Positions 13,463 through 28,174 are shown, numbered from the stretch's first letter. The stretch is DNA of 64,000 nt from Nymphaea colorata (GCF_008831285.2 NC_045139.1:24472412-24536411); one strand, 5' to 3'. Notes: generated by a model from the sequence alone, not told the origin. Made by a program: numbers and translations.

Positions 13463-16400
13463 AAAATGTGTAAGAAACAAATGCTTCCAAATGTCATTTT
13501 GTAAATCCAACCCCACATATGTGATCTCAAGGTTTCTTTACTGACGACAGCTTATGGATCACTCCAATCTGATACGTACCAAGTTCTTTCTGTGAGCTAG
13601 AAGCAAACAGCTGAAAATGCATCTTATTTTTGTCCGCTCTCTTTTGCAGCCTTCAAATTACAAACAAAGGTTGACTATAGGTCATTAAACATGTGAAATT
13701 CATCTGTGACATCAGATTGGTACAAACCTACATGGATTGTGAAACCTCAACTAGATGGCACAAAAAATCATGCACTAGTATGTCGGTTTGTGCATGTGTA
13801 TGAATATATGCATGTGGGTGCTATCTATCAATGTAGTAATCGAGATCCATACAAATCTGTTAGGCACAGTATCAATAAGGTTTGTGTGGGGGAGCTTGTC
13901 ATGCATTTCTTAGTTTCAGTCTTCAGTCTCTTTGTGTTTCGGGTCCCTAGTTATGAACCAGCAAGTCAGTTAGCCTGTAATCAGGTCGGGTGGCCAGTCC
14001 AGTTATGGAATAGACCCAGCCCACAACACTCATATATATTGTAAGAGGAGTTAACCCTAAAGGGAATGAAGAATTTGAGACATTAAGACAAAGCTGGCCT
14101 CTGTCTCTCGTGTGGGTGAGTGCATAAATAGGAGTTAGCAAGAACAGTGTTAACAACTGGTATTAGAGCCGATGGGCGACAGGGTTACCGCGAGGGATGC
14201 CATGGCTGCTGTCAATGCTCACCGGACCAGAATGGAGGAGATTGTGGAGATGGTGGATCAGTGTTTCCAAGCAATGGAGCGTTAGCACCAGGAAGCAGAT
14301 GCAAGGATGCAGTCGTTTCTAGCAGAGCACCAGTCCCTGGCAGCAGCGACGAGGAAGCTTCTACAACAAGGTAGAAACACCCCCTCCAGCCTTAGTAGCG
14401 AACACACAAAAACAGCAGCACTGACTGGGAGTCCAAGCAGAAGAGGAGAGGCACAAACTCAGACTCCGCCACAAGGTATGCCGAATCCTGCTTCATCTGT
14501 GCAGGAGAGGGAAAACAGCCATGGGGGGAGGTGGAAACCAGCGAAGATGGATTTTCAACGATTCATAGGAGAGGACCCACTGAGTTGGATTTTTAAGGCT
14601 AACCAATTCGTCGAGTGTCATCGGAGATCGGCCAGTGAGCCACGCTGCAGTGCACTTTGACCGTCCAACAAGCTGTTGGTATCGGTGGCTACCGGCACAA
14701 CAAGGAAAACCGTCATGGACGACATTGATAGAGACGATGAAGGCATGATTTGGACCTTCATTTACCTCGACTACAACGTCGAGTTATCAAAAATTAAGCA
14801 AAGAGGCACAATTGTGGAATATCAGGAGCAATTTGAAGACCTCAAGAACATGGTGAGGGGTTGGCCGATGGAAGCACTAGTTGGGGCATTTGTTGGAGGA
14901 CTCAGTGATGAAATTAGAATAGAAGTCCAATTAGAATCGAAGTCCAAGCAGCACGCCCTCGCAGTTTATCAGACTGTTTTGAACTTGTGAGAATGGTAGA
15001 GGAAAATAATAGAAAATTGGGCGGTATCGGCAGACAGTGGAGCAGCGAGAGGAGTCAGCTATTGACTAGATTATACCCAAAAAATTCAGGTGCAACGATG
15101 GGTGAAAAGAAGACAAACCTGCCCCCCAAAACATGCGGTTTGACGTCTCACACCTGATAAGATAAAGGAAAAGCGCACGAGAGGAATATGCTTCCACTGC
15201 AACCAGCCTTGGAACCTTGGGCATGCTTGCTGAAAAGTACACATGTATTTGGTGGAAGAAGAGGTAGATGATCGGCAGATGGGAGATGAGGACTCGACTG
15301 GGGAAAATCCACGAGAGACAAGGGACGAGCAGCAGCTTGAAGTCGGCCTACAGCCGGAGATATCCCTGCATGCCTTGGCAGGAGATGAAGTACCACATCT
15401 AATGCATATTGAAGGACACCTCTGAAAATGTGACTGCAACAGTCACCAAATAAATATGCAGTAGAAATAGGCACTAAGGCCAAGTGGAGATAAGTAATAT
15501 TTATTCAAATGACTAGAGAACTGCTATTCATAACAGCTTATTTTGTACAAGGAATAGTGAGGTATTTATACAAGAGAAGAGAGCAGAGAGAAGATAGAAC
15601 TTGTGACGCTCGTTGTTTGGCAGGACGGGTCGGGTCAGGGTCCAGACCCGGACCCGAGCCCCTCACTCGTGAGCGAGCCCGACCCCGCCTCCCCTCCCCC
15701 GTCTTTCCTTCTTCTCCGCCTTTCCCCCTCTTCGTCTGCTACGATAGTAGCTTGGTGAAGCTCGAGGGCGGTGGGTGGAGCAGCGGCGAAGGTGACTGAA
15801 GGGGGCAGCGGCAGCGACGGCGACGGAGGTGGCAGCGGCGGCGGCGGCTTGGTAAAACTCTCTCTCTCTCGTTCTTTGTTTCCCTTCTCCACCACTCTCA
15901 TGTTCCTTTGCCCTCCCTATCGAATGCTCTCTCTTCCTCTCTCTCGCCCCTCTCTTTCCCCCCCCCCCTTTCCGATAGCCCTCTCCCACACGGTCCCTCT
16001 CCTTACTCTCCCACCGACTCTCTCTTCTCTCTCGTCCTCTCCCCTCACTACCCTTCTTCCCTTTTCTGTCTGAATCTCTCTCTCTCTCTGTCTGTCTTCC
16101 CTTGCCTCACGTATCCTAAGTGAGCTCGTTCTCCCCATTTTCTTTCAAATTGTTTTTCCCCTTATCCCAATCGAGCACTCCCTCACGGTTTTCAACCTTG
16201 TTTGTTAGGATTCCAGCTTGGGAAACGTGTTTTTCCCCTCCTAGCAGCGAGTAGGCAATGTTGGTGGTGGAGGTTTAGCACGATTTTTGCCGTTCGGGGA
16301 CCGATTGATCGTTTGAGGTGACTGCCGGAGGCGTTGCAGCAGTTCAAATTCTTGATTGAGGGTGAGGGAGACCTAATCAAGCCCAAATTATTGACTATTA

Positions 16401-19400
16401 TCTTTTAAAGCATTTATAATTATGGTTCGAGCATGCTAGAGCTTAGAATTGATGATTTTGGGACGCATGTTAGTAATTTTATTTTTGGGGGAAACTTAGG
16501 ATTTGCGTTGGAAAGTGATGATTCATGTATTTAATGATCGTTTAAGCATGATGGGTTATTTTTGGAAGCTTTAGGGAAGCATGGTAGAGATTGTGAGGTT
16601 GTGGGGAAGATTTAGAACCGTCTTAGGGAGTGTAGCGCAGACTTCGGTGAACGGGTGTATCATGAAGTTAATTAGGGATATATGCGTATTGGGATGTGAC
16701 TTGAGGTTGATGTCTTACTTAAAGAACGTTATTGAGGAAGGAATTAGTGACGGTTTGATTGATGGTTGAAGGCTTTGATAATTCGAGGCAACGTCAAGAC
16801 GTAAAGGAGGAGGCCTTGTGGAGAGCCCGTTGGTCGACACTACCTGTCGACACCCTCTTGAGGCGACAACACGTGCCTCAAGGATTTTATTTTTTGTATC
16901 TGTTCGTTTCTGTTTGAATGGTGTAGGCATCTAGTAGAAACCTTATTCTCGTTTATGTTTGCAGGTGCACCGGGCTCATCCCGTCGACCTTGAGTTCGAA
17001 GCTTGAGGCATTTTGAAGAATTTGGTGAGCGCGCCACAGGTATGGCAACTTTCCAGGCAAATTCCTGCCTGGGGCAATTGTGTGATTGAGTGCTCCTAGG
17101 ATCAAGGGATCCTAGGATTGTGATGTTAATTGATTGACTGTTTTGTGATTGAGTATGTGTATGTTGCTTACATGATATGAATGAGTTAGAAAGATTATTA
17201 GTCATTCGTTTTAAAAATGTTACGCATTGGCATGTGCATGCTAGAATTGATATCTGTTTAAGACAGATGAGGCGGGGTATCGAGTCGAGTGTCTCCTCGA
17301 CCCCAATTGTGCATTAGAAAGCATCATAGAATGATAACTGCATAGGACAGCTACGAGCCAACCGCAGATCGAGACTACTCTCTGTGGATTGGCTATGTTT
17401 TTCAAAGAGGTGATTGACATGATTGATGTGATGATTGATATGAATGTGTATGTTGTTACATATGCATTGCCATGGGCAATGATGCTAATGGATGTTTTGG
17501 AGGGTGGTTGTACCCGTATGGTATGACGGCTAGCAATGACTGTTACTGTATGTATAGACCTCATGTGGAGGTAATCGGAGGTGTGGGTGCACTCGGGAAG
17601 TGTACTAACCTCGTGTGCTAGCCAGTCATCTTGTGAATGTGTAACTATAATGATAAGAATGAATAACTAAGAGATGAGAGGCCAGTGGGATGTGGCTATG
17701 TGTTTGGGAGACGTCCCCCTTGATTGCCACTGGTCTCGCCTGTCAGAGCGCAGGCGGTGCAAGGCCCCAGGGTTCTGTTGTGTGTTGTGCTTGGAGCGTT
17801 GGGCTCCTGCCTTCCCAACCTGGGTGTCCTAGGGAAGGCTGAGTATCTCACCTTGGACTTCACACATCCAGGAATGAGTGCTCTACCGCTGTAGCGGGTG
17901 AAATGGATCCATACTGTTATGGGCCACCACGGGGGTTGTCTCTCGGCTGTAGGCCGCCCGCGGTGTGCACGTGCCTGTGTTGCACCCACAGGAACTGTTA
18001 ATGCACTAAAGTTAATGAAAATGCAATGTGTTTGACAGAATGTATGTGACTGACGTATATGTGATTGATATGAATGCAAGTATTATGTTTAAGCATGCTT
18101 CGCATGTGACTGGTGTTGAGTTAGTGTGGCCATCAAGTGGCTTTTACATGTCGCACTCAGACACGACATGACGACAGATGGGTTGATATTTGTTCTTTTT
18201 TTTAGCCTTACTTGAGAGGGTTTGGCATTTTCCTGGCTTGTTGTCATACTGCGAAGGCTGAGCCTTCAATTGTTTTCTTTTTCAGGTTTTGGCGGACCCG
18301 GGGCAACTGGTTGAGCAGATGGCTTCACTCACGTCCTACTGGGGTGGTTTTGGGATTGTCGTTTGTAGCGCCGGCGCGTCATGTTTTGGTTTTATTGATG
18401 TCTTCTTTTTGTTAGGCATCAATGTTATTGATTTTGGGGCATTTTGGTCATGCACATAGATGTGAATTTGTATGAAACAAAATGGTTATATTAATGAAAG
18501 TTCGCCCCATTGTTTTGTATTGCTTGGCTCATCGTCAATTTGAATTGTTTGGTAGTCACACCTCGATGCTTTATGTTTTGAGGAAAAAAAAAAAAATAGT
18601 TTGAGGGTTAAAAGGTCGGGGTGTGACAGAACTAGCCGTTGGACTAGTTCCAACGGCTCATAAAAGAGCCATTGGGACTAGCCACTGGCTAGATCAAAGA
18701 GTAAAAAATTAAAAATTAAAAAAAAAACCTAAAAAGGCCGACCTATCAATAATACATTATTAACACATATATCAGCCTATATTTATGTATGTAGTGTTCA
18801 TACATAAACATAGTAATATATGCATACATGTACCCTATTTCTTAACAGCCTCATGGGTTGAACAGTGAGCGTTCTGGTAGATACAGGCTCGACGCATAAC
18901 TTCATTTGCGAAAGTCAACAAAATCACTTGGATGCAGAGTGGAAATGCAACTTGTGTTCGATGTAGTAGTGGGGATAGCAGCACGCTCAGATGCAAGGGC
19001 AAGTGTGGAGTTGAAATGCTGGAAATCCAGGGACACCAGTTTCCAGTAGAGCTATACACCCTCGCCATCGCCGGCGTAGACCTGGCCCTAGGGGTCCAAT
19101 GGTTGAGAAGCCTGGGAGAGGTCATTTGGGACTTCGTCGGCATGAAAATGCACTTCAACAAGGAGGGAGAAGGGAAGTCGACATTGAAGGCAATGCCACT
19201 AAGGGAAAGCAAGGAGAGAATGAGGGCTAACATGCTGAAGGGAAATGCAGCATCCTTCGTTCTGCTGCTATCTGCTGAGTCGACAGCAGAGACACCAACG
19301 CAGCTTGCTCAGCAAGGAGGAATTAATCCAAGCAGATTATCAGCCTTGTTAATGGCTTTTAAGAAGGTGTTTGAACTACCAAAAGGGCTCCCTCCACAGT

Positions 19401-22400
19401 GCAGGTCAGATCACAGAATACCACTGCAAAAAGGAGCAGAAGTAGTGAATCGACGCCCATATAAGTACAGCCATCAGCAACACGAAGCCCTAGAAAAACT
19501 GGTGCAAGAAATGCTCACAGAGAGCAACATACAACCTAGTAACAGCCCTTTCGCATCGCTGGCCTTGCTGGTGAAGAAAAAAGATGGGAGTTGGCGCTTT
19601 TGCGTCGACTACAGGGCCTTAAACGCAGTCAAGGTGAAGGACAAGTACCCTATACCAGTCATCGACGATCTCTTAGATGCACTTCACGAAGCTGCTTTCT
19701 TCTCAAAGCTGGACCTGCATGTTGGATACCACCAAATCTGAGTGGCAGAAGAAGACATTCCGAAGACTGCTTTCCATACGCACAGCGGCCATTATGAATT
19801 TAAGGTTATGCCATTTGGGCTAACCAATGCTCCAGTGACTTTTCAGTCATTGATGAATGACATCTTCTGACCATATCGCAGCTTCGTTCTCTTTTCTTCT
19901 TTTGTTTTGTTTTTTTTTTTGACGACATCTTAGTGTTTAGTGCAGAGGAAGAGTCACACTTGCAGCATCTATGAGTGGTTCTCACAACACTGCAGCAGCA
20001 TTGTCTGCACATGAAGCTATCCAAATGCACCTTTGGAGCTTCCCAAATTACATACTTGGGGCATGTTATCAATAAAAGTCAAGTAGAGATGGAGGAAGAC
20101 AAGGTGGAGGCAGTATGACAGTGGAAACAACCGCAATCCATTAAGGAACTGAGATCGTTCCTGGGGTTAGCGAGATATTATCGCAAGTATGTCAAAGGGC
20201 ACCACTCACTGAGCTGCTCAAAGGGGACAAATTCTGCTGGAACCAACCAACAGAGACTGCTTTTAACACCCTGAAGCAAGCCATCATGTCTGCCCCAGTC
20301 CTGCGCATGCCAAATTTCTGTATACCATTCGCTGTTGAATCAGATGCTTCGGATCAGGGAGTGGGAGCTGTTCTAAGCCAAGAACAACATCCGATAGCAT
20401 TCTTCTGCAGAGCTATTGGACCTTCATTCCATAACTGGTCTGCCTACGAACGTGAACTAATGGCGATAGTACTAGCAGTGCTCAAGTAGAAGCATTACTT
20501 GATGGGCAGGAAGTTCGTGGTCTTAACCCATAGCCTGTGGTATTGTCTAAAACAATAGTCGCTGTCCCCAACTCCACAAAAGTGGATTTGCAAACTGATG
20601 GCCTTTGATTTCGAAGTGAAATTTAGAAAGGGGAAGGAAAATATGGCATTTATGTTGTTACGTACATGCGATCACAAGCGAGGAGTCCTAACCACTATTA
20701 CCGAGGCCCATTTTAGTCTGTGATCAAGCAGGCCCATCACACAACAGGTCAGGAAGAGACTCCAAAACAATTCACAGAAATGTTATGGGTATGAATGGCA
20801 AGATCCATACATATATTATCAAGGGCATCTACATTCCACCAGAAACGGATCTGCCACAACTACTCGAGGATTATTTCCACAATTCTAAGGCTGCAGGCCA
20901 TGAAGGAGTGGAAAAAAAGTACAGGCGTACCAGGGCCACCTTCTACTAGCCAGGGATGAAGTGAACCATTAAGGAATATATTCAAAGGTGTGAAGTCTAC
21001 CAACAAAACAAACATGAAACAAGGAAGCCCCGAGACTGCTGCAGCCATTAGTAGGCCTAGGCCCAAAACCCGAGCCCTGGCCCAGCCCAATGCCCAAAAC
21101 CCGATCTTGGGCCTGGCCAAGCCTGGTCCAATTAAAATAAAAATATATATTTTTAATATAAAATAATTTTTTTGAATATAAATATATTTTTAATAATAAA
21201 AAAATATATTATTATTAAATAAAAATAATATAAAAAATTAATCGGGCCCCATCGGGCCGAGCAAGGCCCGCCCGATACATTATCAAGCCGGGTACCCATT
21301 GGGTACCAGAGCCCGATGTCCAGGCTTAGTCATTACCCATTCCAAATCAAATATGGGAAGACATTTGAATGGATTTCATTGAAGGTCTTTCTAATTATAG
21401 GGGTAAGTCGGTGGTCATGTTGGTGGTCGACCGATTATCCAAATACGTACATTTCATAGGGCTAGCTCACCCTTTTACAACCAAATCAGTGGGACATGCA
21501 TTTCAAGACTCAATAGGGAGGTTACATGGCATGCCATACTCCATTGTGAGTGATAGACTCTGTTTTCTTGAGCGCGTTCTGGAAAAAACATTTCCAACTA
21601 CAAGGGACAAAACTGCAGATGAGCACGGCCTACCATTCGCAATCAGATGGTTAGACCGAAATCGTTAACAAAAGTTTGGAGACATACCTCCGTTGCTTTG
21701 CAGGCCAGCAACCAAAAGTTTGGGCAGACTACCTTTCATGGGCCAAATTTGCGTATAACACAAGATGGCACTCCTCTATAGGTATCTCCTCTTTTGAGGC
21801 TGTGTATGGCAGACCCCCTTCCGACTTACGCAGGTACTAGCCGGGCACATCCAAGGAAGAAGTGGTGGACACCAGCTTCGTTGCAGAGATGCAGTGCTGG
21901 CAGACCTCAAGCAGCATTTAGCCACAGACCAAAACCGAATGGTAATTCAGTTTGGAACCAACAATTCAAGGAAGGGGAGTGGGTATGCCTTCGCAAACCA
22001 CCCCATGGACTGAACCCTTTGGGGAAGAACAAAGGGCACAAGCTGTCTCCAGGATTTGTGGGTTCTTATCAAATCAAGAAAGAGTTGGTTCACTAGCCTA
22101 CGAACTGAAGTTACCAGAAGGGACCCTCATACATCCAGTCTTCCATGTCTCCAAACTCAAGCCATGTTACAAGGCACCCACAGAGGAAGAAATAGCTCAG
22201 GCACCAGCACTGGAGGACACTCCACATTTGATTTCCTACAGAAAATTAGGAACGTGCAGCATACACACAGTAGATGGAAAAAAGGGGATAGAATGCCTAA
22301 TCGAATGGTCAGGCTATGAAGATCTACCTGCCATTTGGGAACCAGCAGAGAACATTCAGAGGTGATTTCCAGAGTTAGCACCTTGAAGACAAGATGCTTC

Positions 22401-25400
22401 ATTGGGGGATATAGTTGTTAGGCACAATATCAATAAGGCTTGTGGGGGGGGGCTGTCATGCATTTATTAGTTTCAGTCTTCAGTCTCTTTGTGTTTTGGG
22501 TCCTTAGTTATGACCCAGTGAGTCAGTTAGCCTGTAATCGGGTCAGGTAGCCAGTCCAGTTATGGAATAAACCCAACCCATGACACTCATATATATTGTA
22601 AGTGGAGTTAACCCTAAAGGGAATGAAGAATTTGAGCCATTAAGACAAAGTTGGACCCTGTCTCTCGTGTGGGTGAGTGCAAAAACAGGAGTTAGCAAGA
22701 ACAGTGCTAACAAAATCACACAATGAAAAATGTAAGTAATCAAAATGCCTGTAAAGAATACAGGGAGGCAGTCGTCAACCATTTCATTTTGTAAATGTTT
22801 TAAAACTCTTTACTTTACAATTTGGGAAACATGTCAAAATATGTTCCCATACGTGTATTACCGTGTTAGCATGCTGATAGAGGTATGGGACCATTTTTTG
22901 TCGTACCCATGTTATTTGTCAGATTCCTGTGGCCAATAAATATAGTGTACCTGATCATTTCACATGAGTACTTCAATAAGGTCCATGTACCCGTGTCGCC
23001 ATACTAAGTACTCAAAATGGGTACTTGGACACACTTGGGTACTTTTTAGATCAAAACGGATCCAAACTACTTAATTTTACGTGATTTAATTTTTTTTCAA
23101 CTCAGTTTTCATTATGTTTTTAGAGTCATTGTTCATTAACATATTGTAATGTTTTTGTTTAAAATCACTTGTTTACTTAAATGTTGCTTTCATTTTGACT
23201 TTATATTATTTTTGTGTATATAAATATATATATTCTTGTTGTGCCCCGTACCCACATATTCTAAAGTTGTCCTGTTCGTACCCATACCTCCGTACCCATA
23301 CCTGAACCGCATCCGTACCCATGTGAGTTAGATGATCATATACAATTACTGAAGTAAACCTTAAGAATTTATATCTTGTGAATCGAGATGTCAAATATAA
23401 AATATCCCAATTACTTCTTTGATAAAAAATTGAGAGAACATGATAACATAAACCAACTTTATGTTTGAATTACTAAGTTAGTAATTTAGCATTCTACATC
23501 ATCCACCAAAATTTTGGGAGCATTAGAAACTATAAAATGAAAACAATGATATCCTCAAAAGATGATATACCAAACAGAACCTGTAAACTCAACACAAGTA
23601 ATGACAACTCTTTTTTGAAAAAATGGAAAAAAGGAATAAATTATACCCTTGGCAAATTAATGAATCCGATTTCAGCCAACAAACTTGCAAATTGAACACG
23701 CATGTCTCTGTTGGAATAAATAAATACAGATAGCACAAAGACTCAAGCTCAGAAGACAATCAGTTCAGAAGTAAGAAAATTAAAATTAGACAAATTTGTA
23801 CGATGTTAAATTTTTGTGTGTATGCTAAGAGCTTGATAAGACCACAATTAACGAAATACCTAGCATTACAAAAGTAAAAGGACGAAAAGAAACAACAAGA
23901 TTTTCCAGATTTTGGAAAAAATAAGCAGCACAATGAATGTCACATGAATGCAAATACAGAAAAAGGAAACCAAATAAAATTACTGAAAAAAATACAAACT
24001 CTTCCTATTTCATGAAAGCTACAGAAATATCAAACAAACTGCAGTAAAATAAAAAGATGTTTGAACTTTGAATATAAGAAAAAGGACAATATTAGTATAT
24101 AACAGAACTAATACAAGTAAGCTGCCATGCAAATGAAAGTTAGCATCCATAAATTAGAAAAAAAGGAGGGTATTCAAAAATTTTGATGTTATTAAAACAG
24201 TGGAAGAGTATTTGGAAACTTATACCAAGGCCTACACAGTGGATATCCAGTATCAACCCAAAATTTACCAAAATTGAAAACACCATCAAATTTGGAGACT
24301 GCATATTCAAACCGTGAAAAGACAACCATCCATGCCCAAGAAGGGCCTCAAACCTTCACGCTACCTATAACAACATTGGTATGAGGGTGAGAAAGCTTCC
24401 CAAGACTCTTTACAGGCCTGAACCATGGTGAAAGTCAATCAATTAAAGGCACTCTAAGCCCACTTCTCAGATGCATTTAATTGAGAGTAGGGTTACCCAA
24501 GCCAAGAGTCAAGGACTCAAGTCCAAAGAAGACTGTTCAGCTCATCCGTGGTTCATAAACCCCAGCTTTAGCTTTACCCATGTACATTAAGCATTTCATG
24601 TGTTCATAGGCACAATCAACCATTATATACTAGGGATGGGAGTGGAATATTTCACCCTTGCATAAACTAAAATACCTTCTCATATCACAAAATTCTGTCC
24701 CAAAGTCCAAAAGAGGTAACTTAAAAGTATTTTGTATAGATTTCTTTTTGTCTTAACCACTAAAAGTGGCAAAAATATGCAAATACACTTGGGACGTCCA
24801 TAAGGTTGAGCCATGTGTAACAGTATTTTCTGACTTCGCGGCTGAGAACTGACACCAGTGGCTGCTATGATGGGATTCCTATATGCCATATAGGTAGTTT
24901 CGATCCGTGCCCCAAAAGGCTATGAACTATGACAGCTGGTAGCATGGCAGACAGGATATAAACCTTTGAAGGTTTTCCAAAAATCTTCCACATAAGACTA
25001 TCCCCAAGTCCTTCCACAAAAATAGGCATCATAGACCACCCTCCTTAGCTTGTGACAGATCCATTTCTGTTGTTTCTCCTTTATATGTATGTAGATTAGT
25101 GTGGTCGGTTAGGGTGCAATATTTTTCTATTCCAAGAGAAGGATTGTCTTGTAGTTAAGTTAATATAAAAGAGGGAGATAGGTCATGTCAGATAGAGGGA
25201 AACATGACAGTTCAACAGCCCTTTCTTCCTCCTGTCTTCTTCCTTCATGTAGCCAGCTTGTACATATTCAAGAATTTCTGAAGTCCTAGCAGTTCATGAG
25301 ATGAATAAAACAAAAAATAGAAATACACATAAAAGAAACATAGTAGCATATTATTACATTCAAAACATATTTTCACAATAGCTATTCACTAAAACCTCTA

Positions 25401-28131
25401 ACTTATACAGTAATCAGACAGAAAATTAGCCAGGGAATAAATTAAAGGAGTAACATGGACTACTAACTATGTTTGGCAGAATACAGTAAGTAAAATACTA
25501 AGAAACTAGACCTTATTGTATACATCACCGAGCTACTCAAGAATGATGCCTTGCAAAAATTTTGTGCAGCTTTTTCTCCTTTCTGCAGGTCAAGAACTCA
25601 TTAGTTCTAAGTTCTTTGGGGTATAAAACATGCTATAGAAAACAAATACAACATAATACGTTAATAACCAAAGGACAAAGCCTCAATTATGGTCATGAAG
25701 CTTGATAGTGCAAGTAGCCAAGTACACTTAAATCTTAGGGTAGAAGTAAAACAAACTAGATGACTTTCACCATCTTGTAACTTTACCTCTGTCAGGATAT
25801 TGATCCATTTGTCATAAGCTACTGCTAGTACCAAGTGATCGGAGTGCTTGTAACCCATATCTAGATCATTGTTATAGTCACGCTGATCAGCTACAAGGGA
25901 TATTTTGGCTTTTTCTACATTCAGCTTCTGCATGACAGAAAAGAATTACTCAGGTGTCAGGCCTGCTAAAGATATTTTCTAGGATATATGGAAGCCATAG
26001 ATAGATACGGGAATAAAACCTCGTCCCTGTGGTACAAAAATGGTTGCTTGTAACTGAAAAATGCTGAAATGGAAAGAATTGGAGACAAGCAACCAAATAT
26101 GCTACCATAAAGCATCATCTGCAACAACCCCAATGTATTCAGCAAAGAATAACGTAGGCACCAAAGGAAAGGGAGAACAAAATGGAAAAAGGGCAATTAT
26201 GTAATCATAAAAATAAGAAAATAATAGCAGAGCACATAATGTATGCAGAAAAAAGAGGTTGACAATCATAACTAAAAGAACTGTTTCAATCTGATTCAAA
26301 AGTGTAGAGATGGAATAAAAGTTAACACTCATTCTGCACTCAACAAAAATAAACATATGTGAACTAACGACTCAAGCATATTGCTAACATAAACTACAAA
26401 CATTTTAAGCTAGAAAGCAGTGATGAATATGAGGCCATTGCCAATATGATGCATGCAATTCAAGAATTGGCAGGTGAACCCAAAAGCACACACATTACCA
26501 AGCTCTAGAAGATCGAGTTTGCAAGGTTTTCTGTGCTAAGACTTTGTACTCCTCAAGGTTTAAATTTATTCTTGACAAACATTAGACAATAACACTAGTT
26601 TGAGGAACATATATATATATATATATATATAGGGTGTGTATGTATATATGTATGTATGTATGTATGTATGCACACACACACAATTCAGTTTAGTAGATCT
26701 ATATTATTGCAAATACATGTTAGGTACCATGTAATCTTCTCTTATTTTATTTCTGTATTTTTCTGTTTTTTACAAAATTTTCTCTTAATTTTTTAGTTTT
26801 TGTTTTGGTCAAAATCGGCCATTTGACCAAGTAGGACTACTATTGGCTAGTCCCAATGGTTCTAAATCTATGTCACATAGATGCGGGTGTGGACAAAATT
26901 CAAAATCACGGGTACGGCTGGCTGTACATATAATATATACATTCATTAAGATTACAATCCAATACAATGCATATATAAATTCTATGTTGTAGACTGAACA
27001 TATAATTACAGATACAACAATATACGGGTGTGCCTGTGCACCTGAAGTGTTGGAGGCATGTCCATACCCGCACCTGTGTATCAGAGTTCCAAATCAAACC
27101 ATCGGAGTTGAGCCAACAGCACTTGTGTATATAGAGGGACTATTCCCTCTTTGCAAGTCATGCTTTTCTAAGCACTATTTTGAGAAAAAATAGACATACT
27201 GCTATTGAGATCATTGCAAAGCTAACTGTGAGTTAATGAAGTCATTTTTGGACTAGATTTTTGTGAAGATTGAAGGCATCTTTGCACTGCCTTCACTAAA
27301 GATCCCTAAGTTAAACATGTAAGATTCATCTTTAAGAAAGCAGTCAAGCACCTTCACTACTGCCTAGTTCATACTATTGTTATGACTAGAATAGTAACTG
27401 CTAGAGGGCAAAATGAGATCCACCAAAACCAAGAGCCTGAGCCAAGTGCAGGAGTAGGTTTGTCATAACAGTGTAGGTTGGGAACCTAGATTTATTGTAC
27501 TCACACTTGATCACCAAAAAGAGACCCATCTTTTCCGTCTATCTCACCACCTTCCTCTCACTGTGGAGAATATATGTCTCCACCCTAGCATAGCAGCCCG
27601 CTTGCATTCTCAAAAAAGTGCCTGACTAGCTTCCTGTTTTCCTTGCTCATATAGATTTGCAGCAGAAATAAAGTAATTAAGATAAGTCCTGCTACCATCT
27701 TTTCTCCCTTGCACTAAAGGAAAGGAGATAGATGAGGGAGTCACAAACGGCATTAATGGGACTCTTTCAGCTGTTTAAGAAAGGGCAACCTGGAAATGAG
27801 GTTGACTGTCATGTGGGTCATTCATCTGGATTTCCCATATCATCTACATCAAACCACACATAGCATCCCAATTTTGTTTGTGATTTACTTGTCGTGTAGC
27901 TACTTTTAACTATTTAAGGTGGTATTGTCCATGGAGAAACCACCCCAAAGCCACCTCACTATGCAATCTCATGTTACAGGAATGGCATTTGGCTATGTTT
28001 GTAAATACTGTAGCTCCCGGCCTTGAGAGCTCACCGGGTTAGTTTGTGACTTTATTAAGCATGGCCATATGATGAGTTAAAAGTTTTAGAGGACTCTATC
28101 AAGTTTATGAACAAACATGCACACACACACA

Positions 28132-28174
<43 letters not shown>

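Larger units (their letters stand above)
13858..22712 (+). mobile_element. Ty3/gypsy chromovirus, decayed, with nested insertions
   Basis: Two LTRs of about 298 bp, identical 5-bp target duplications AAATC (13853-13857 and 22713-22717), and a primer site TGGTATTAGAGCC just inside the 5' LTR. The internal order is gag, zinc knuckle, protease ([12 protein letters not shown]), reverse transcriptase, RNase H, integrase and a C-terminal chromodomain ([15 protein letters not shown]). PR-RT-RH-IN order makes it Ty3/gypsy, and the chromodomain makes it a chromovirus, probably the Reina lineage. Many stops and frameshifts show it is dead. It is interrupted at 15423-18847 and 21051-21327. Without those, the element would be about 5.1 kb. 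Confidence 0.93.
12954..23646 (-). other. Helicase intron 14 (10.7 kb)
   Basis: It contains a tandem duplication, an (AT)n run, the gypsy element at 13858-22712 with its nested insertions, and a hAT-type MITE at 22959-23331. Without the gypsy element and its duplicated 5 bp it would be about 1.8 kb. Confidence 0.85.

Noticed and set aside
15509-16138. Overlapping open frames rich in Ser, Pro, Leu, Arg and Glu
   Set aside because: They come from CT-rich and GC-rich tracts of the 3 kb solo LTR.
25040-25290. Possible solo LTR with a TATAAAAGAGGG box
   Set aside because: I could not find matching TG..CA ends with a target duplication, so it is not listed as an element.
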